64,000 nucleotides of DNA, from contig NZ_PPED02000002.1 of NCBI RefSeq assembly GCF_002899825.2, positions 627,631 through 691,630 of the forward strand, in the 5' to 3' direction. The notes below the pieces were generated by a model. That model was not told the origin of the DNA and searched no databases. It saw only the letters and a list, made by a program, of their open reading frames with translations. Below, piece after piece: positions 62,585-64,000 of this stretch (its first letter is position 1; each line of letters begins with the position of its first letter). This stretch comes from Chryseobacterium phosphatilyticum (GTDB lineage: Bacteria > Bacteroidota > Bacteroidia > Flavobacteriales > Weeksellaceae). The position numbers were made by a program, and so were the translations under genes.

Positions 62585-63049
62585 TTACTTTGCAGCAGCT
62601 TTCTTAGCTATTTTTGCTGCTTTTTTCTCAGCTTTTGCAGCTTCTTTCTGCTCAGCAGGAGTTAATACTTTAGCTTCAGGAGCATTAGCATCTACATTAC
62701 CTTTAATGTAAATTACGCTTCTGCTGTTGGCAGGATCGTTAGAGAATACTTCAATCATTTTATTGAAGCCTCCGTTAAGAGCTGTATTGTATCCAACTTT
62801 GATCTTAGCAGATTTTCCCGGCATGATCGGATCTTGGCTGAATTCCGGTGTAGTACATCCACAAGAAGGTTTTACATTTGAGATGATCAAAGGCTTATCA
62901 CCTGTGTTTGTTACTGTAAAGAATCTTGTACCGTCAGAACTAGGCTTGATAGTACCATAGTCAAAAGTAGTTTTATCAAACGTAATAGTTTGTGCAGAGG
63001 CTAGAGCAAATGTTCCGAATAATGCAATTCCTGCGATTAATTTCTTCAT
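62585..63049 (-). CDS. DUF1573 secreted protein with basic tail
   Basis: The 154-residue protein starts at 63049 with a signal peptide (KKLIAGIALFGTFALASAQ). Residues about 25-120 form a DUF1573 immunoglobulin-like domain with the PSCGCTTPEFSQ motif. The C-terminal tail is Lys/Ala-rich (KAEKKAAKIAKKAAAK). It is probably periplasmic or surface-bound; function is unknown. It is divergent from valS. Confidence 0.88.
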   Translation of the reverse strand: MKKLIAGIALFGTFALASAQTITFDKTTFDYGTIKPSSDGTRFFTVTNTGDKPLIISNVKPSCGCTTPEFSQDPIMPGKSAKIKVGYNTALNGGFNKMIEVFSNDPANSRSVIYIKGNVDANAPEAKVLTPAEQKEAAKAEKKAAKIAKKAAAK

Positions 63050-63141
63050 ATTCTTGAATGTTAATATGTTTGTTAGATAAATTTTGTGAAACAAAGTTAA
63101 AAATTATTTTAATTCATGCTTAAAAATTTTTTTCTTTAGAC

Positions 63142-63149
63142 TATTTTTG
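63142..63149 (+). promoter_or_regulatory. -7 promoter box of valS
   Basis: TATTTTTG matches TAnnTTTG and lies 28 bases before the valS ATG at 63178. Confidence 0.6.
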
Positions 63150-63177
63150 CAAATTGTAAGCCAAAGAAATAGAATTT

Positions 63178-64000
63178 ATGCAGATTTCAGAAAAGTATAA
63201 TCCACAGGAAACAGAACAAAAATGGTACAATTACTGGTTGGAAAACAAGTATTTCCATTCAGAGCCTAATGATAAACCACCATATACTGTGGTAATTCCT
63301 CCGCCAAACGTTACGGGGATTTTACACATGGGGCATATGTTGAATAATACCATTCAGGATGTACTGGTCCGTCGTGCAAGAATGCGAGGATTTAATGCCT
63401 GTTGGGTTCCGGGAACAGATCACGCTTCAATTGCTACTGAAGCTAAAGTTGTTGCTAAATTGAAGTCTGAGGGGATTAATAAGTCAGATATTACCCGGGA
63501 GGAGTTTTTAAAACATGCGTGGGAGTGGACCCATAAGTACGGAGGAACTATCCTGGAGCAGCTAAAAAAATTAGGGTGTTCTTGTGATTGGGACAGAACC
63601 CGTTTCACTATGGAAGATAATCTTTCAAAACAAGTGATCATTAGCTTTGTAGATCTATATAATAAAGGGAAAATCTACAGAGGATACAGAATGGTTAACT
63701 GGGATCCTGAAGCAAAGACCAATATTTCAGATGAAGAGGTAATATTTAAAGAGCAGAACGGAAAACTATATTTCTTAAAATATAAAATTGAAGGTTCAGA
63801 AGAATTCCTTTCAGTTGCTACAACACGTCCGGAAACTATTTTTGGAGATACTGCTGTTTGTATCAATCCGAATGATGAGAGATATGCTCATCTGAAAGGT
63901 AAGAATGTGATTGTTCCGATCGTCAACAGAGTTGTTCCTATTATTGAAGACGAATATGTAGATATTGAATTTGGAACCGGTGCATTGAAAATTACTCCGG
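63178..64000 (+). CDS. valS: Valyl-tRNA synthetase (partial, C-terminus beyond window)
   Basis: The first 274 residues are visible. The HIGH motif reads HMGH within [12 protein letters not shown] near residue 50, and the CP1 editing domain begins with [13 protein letters not shown] near residue 215. The reading frame is open to the end of the window, so the KMSKS motif and anticodon domain lie outside. Start ATG at 63178 gives [14 protein letters not shown], as usual in Flavobacteriia. Confidence 0.95.
   Translation, partial: MQISEKYNPQETEQKWYNYWLENKYFHSEPNDKPPYTVVIPPPNVTGILHMGHMLNNTIQDVLVRRARMRGFNACWVPGTDHASIATEAKVVAKLKSEGINKSDITREEFLKHAWEWTHKYGGTILEQLKKLGCSCDWDRTRFTMEDNLSKQVIISFVDLYNKGKIYRGYRMVNWDPEAKTNISDEEVIFKEQNGKLYFLKYKIEGSEEFLSVATTRPETIFGDTAVCINPNDERYAHLKGKNVIVPIVNRVVPIIEDEYVDIEFGTGALKITP

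Noticed and set aside
1-64000. CRISPR arrays, insertion sequences and prophage
   Set aside because: No regularly spaced repeats, transposase, integrase or phage structural genes were seen in the window.

Overview
This window looks like chromosomal DNA from a Bacteroidota member of class Flavobacteriia, most likely Chryseobacterium or a close relative in the Weeksellaceae. The evidence is the low G+C content, -7 promoter boxes of the form TAnnTTTG close to start codons, the absence of purine-rich ribosome binding sites, and typical family content: TonB-type beta-barrels with carboxypeptidase-regulatory N-termini, GH29 fucosidases, AraC regulators with N-terminal TPRs, LA_2272-type repeats and an alanine-rich S16 tail. 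The genus call is inference. No integrase, transposase, rRNA operon or CRISPR array is visible.

Layout. 0-7.5 kb: panD and a flippase-like membrane protein, then a six-gene stress/signalling operon of two TerD proteins, two von Willebrand A proteins, a PP2C phosphatase and a kinase (the TerY-P type of Ter system). 7.5-9.6 kb: a GNAT gene and tyrS; upstream of tyrS lies an unannotated 31-codon tyrosine-rich reading frame followed by a strong terminator hairpin, with the parts of a classical attenuator. 9.8-13 kb: an oxidoreductase, an AraC regulator, and a TetR gene divergent from a small membrane-protein pair across a palindromic operator. 13-23 kb: a beta-barrel receptor, a Crp-type regulator with an epimerase, a second TetR regulating an MFS pump through matching palindromes, a serine hydrolase, a methyltransferase and small proteins. 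23.4-28 kb: an unusual tRNA gene, three poorly known genes and an M3 peptidase. 28-35 kb: tandem GH29 fucosidases with discoidin-type tails, an SRPBCC protein, a Gre-like factor with an altered tip, a short nitroreductase, then rpsP-rimM behind a probable structured leader. 35-43 kb: a serine hydrolase, regulators, an SDR, a repeat protein and a TPR/AraC transmembrane regulator. 43.8-47 kb: asnS and rpoN.

The main accessory locus is a class I lanthipeptide cluster on the minus strand (about 47.0-54.0 kb, possibly to 55.7 kb): precursor peptide, luciferase-like flavin oxidoreductase, LanC, full-length LanB, a DUF6625 glycosyltransferase-like protein and a degenerate C39-like protein, packed with overlapping or nearly touching genes. 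A hairpin separates the precursor from the enzymes. The combination suggests a lanthipeptide that may also be reduced and glycosylated. No dedicated exporter or protease is present.

56-64 kb: acyl-CoA synthetase, an ECF sigma factor with a membrane partner, RNase P RNA, a duplicated lipoprotein/secreted-protein pair, PPK2, a DUF1573 protein and the start of valS, which runs off the window.
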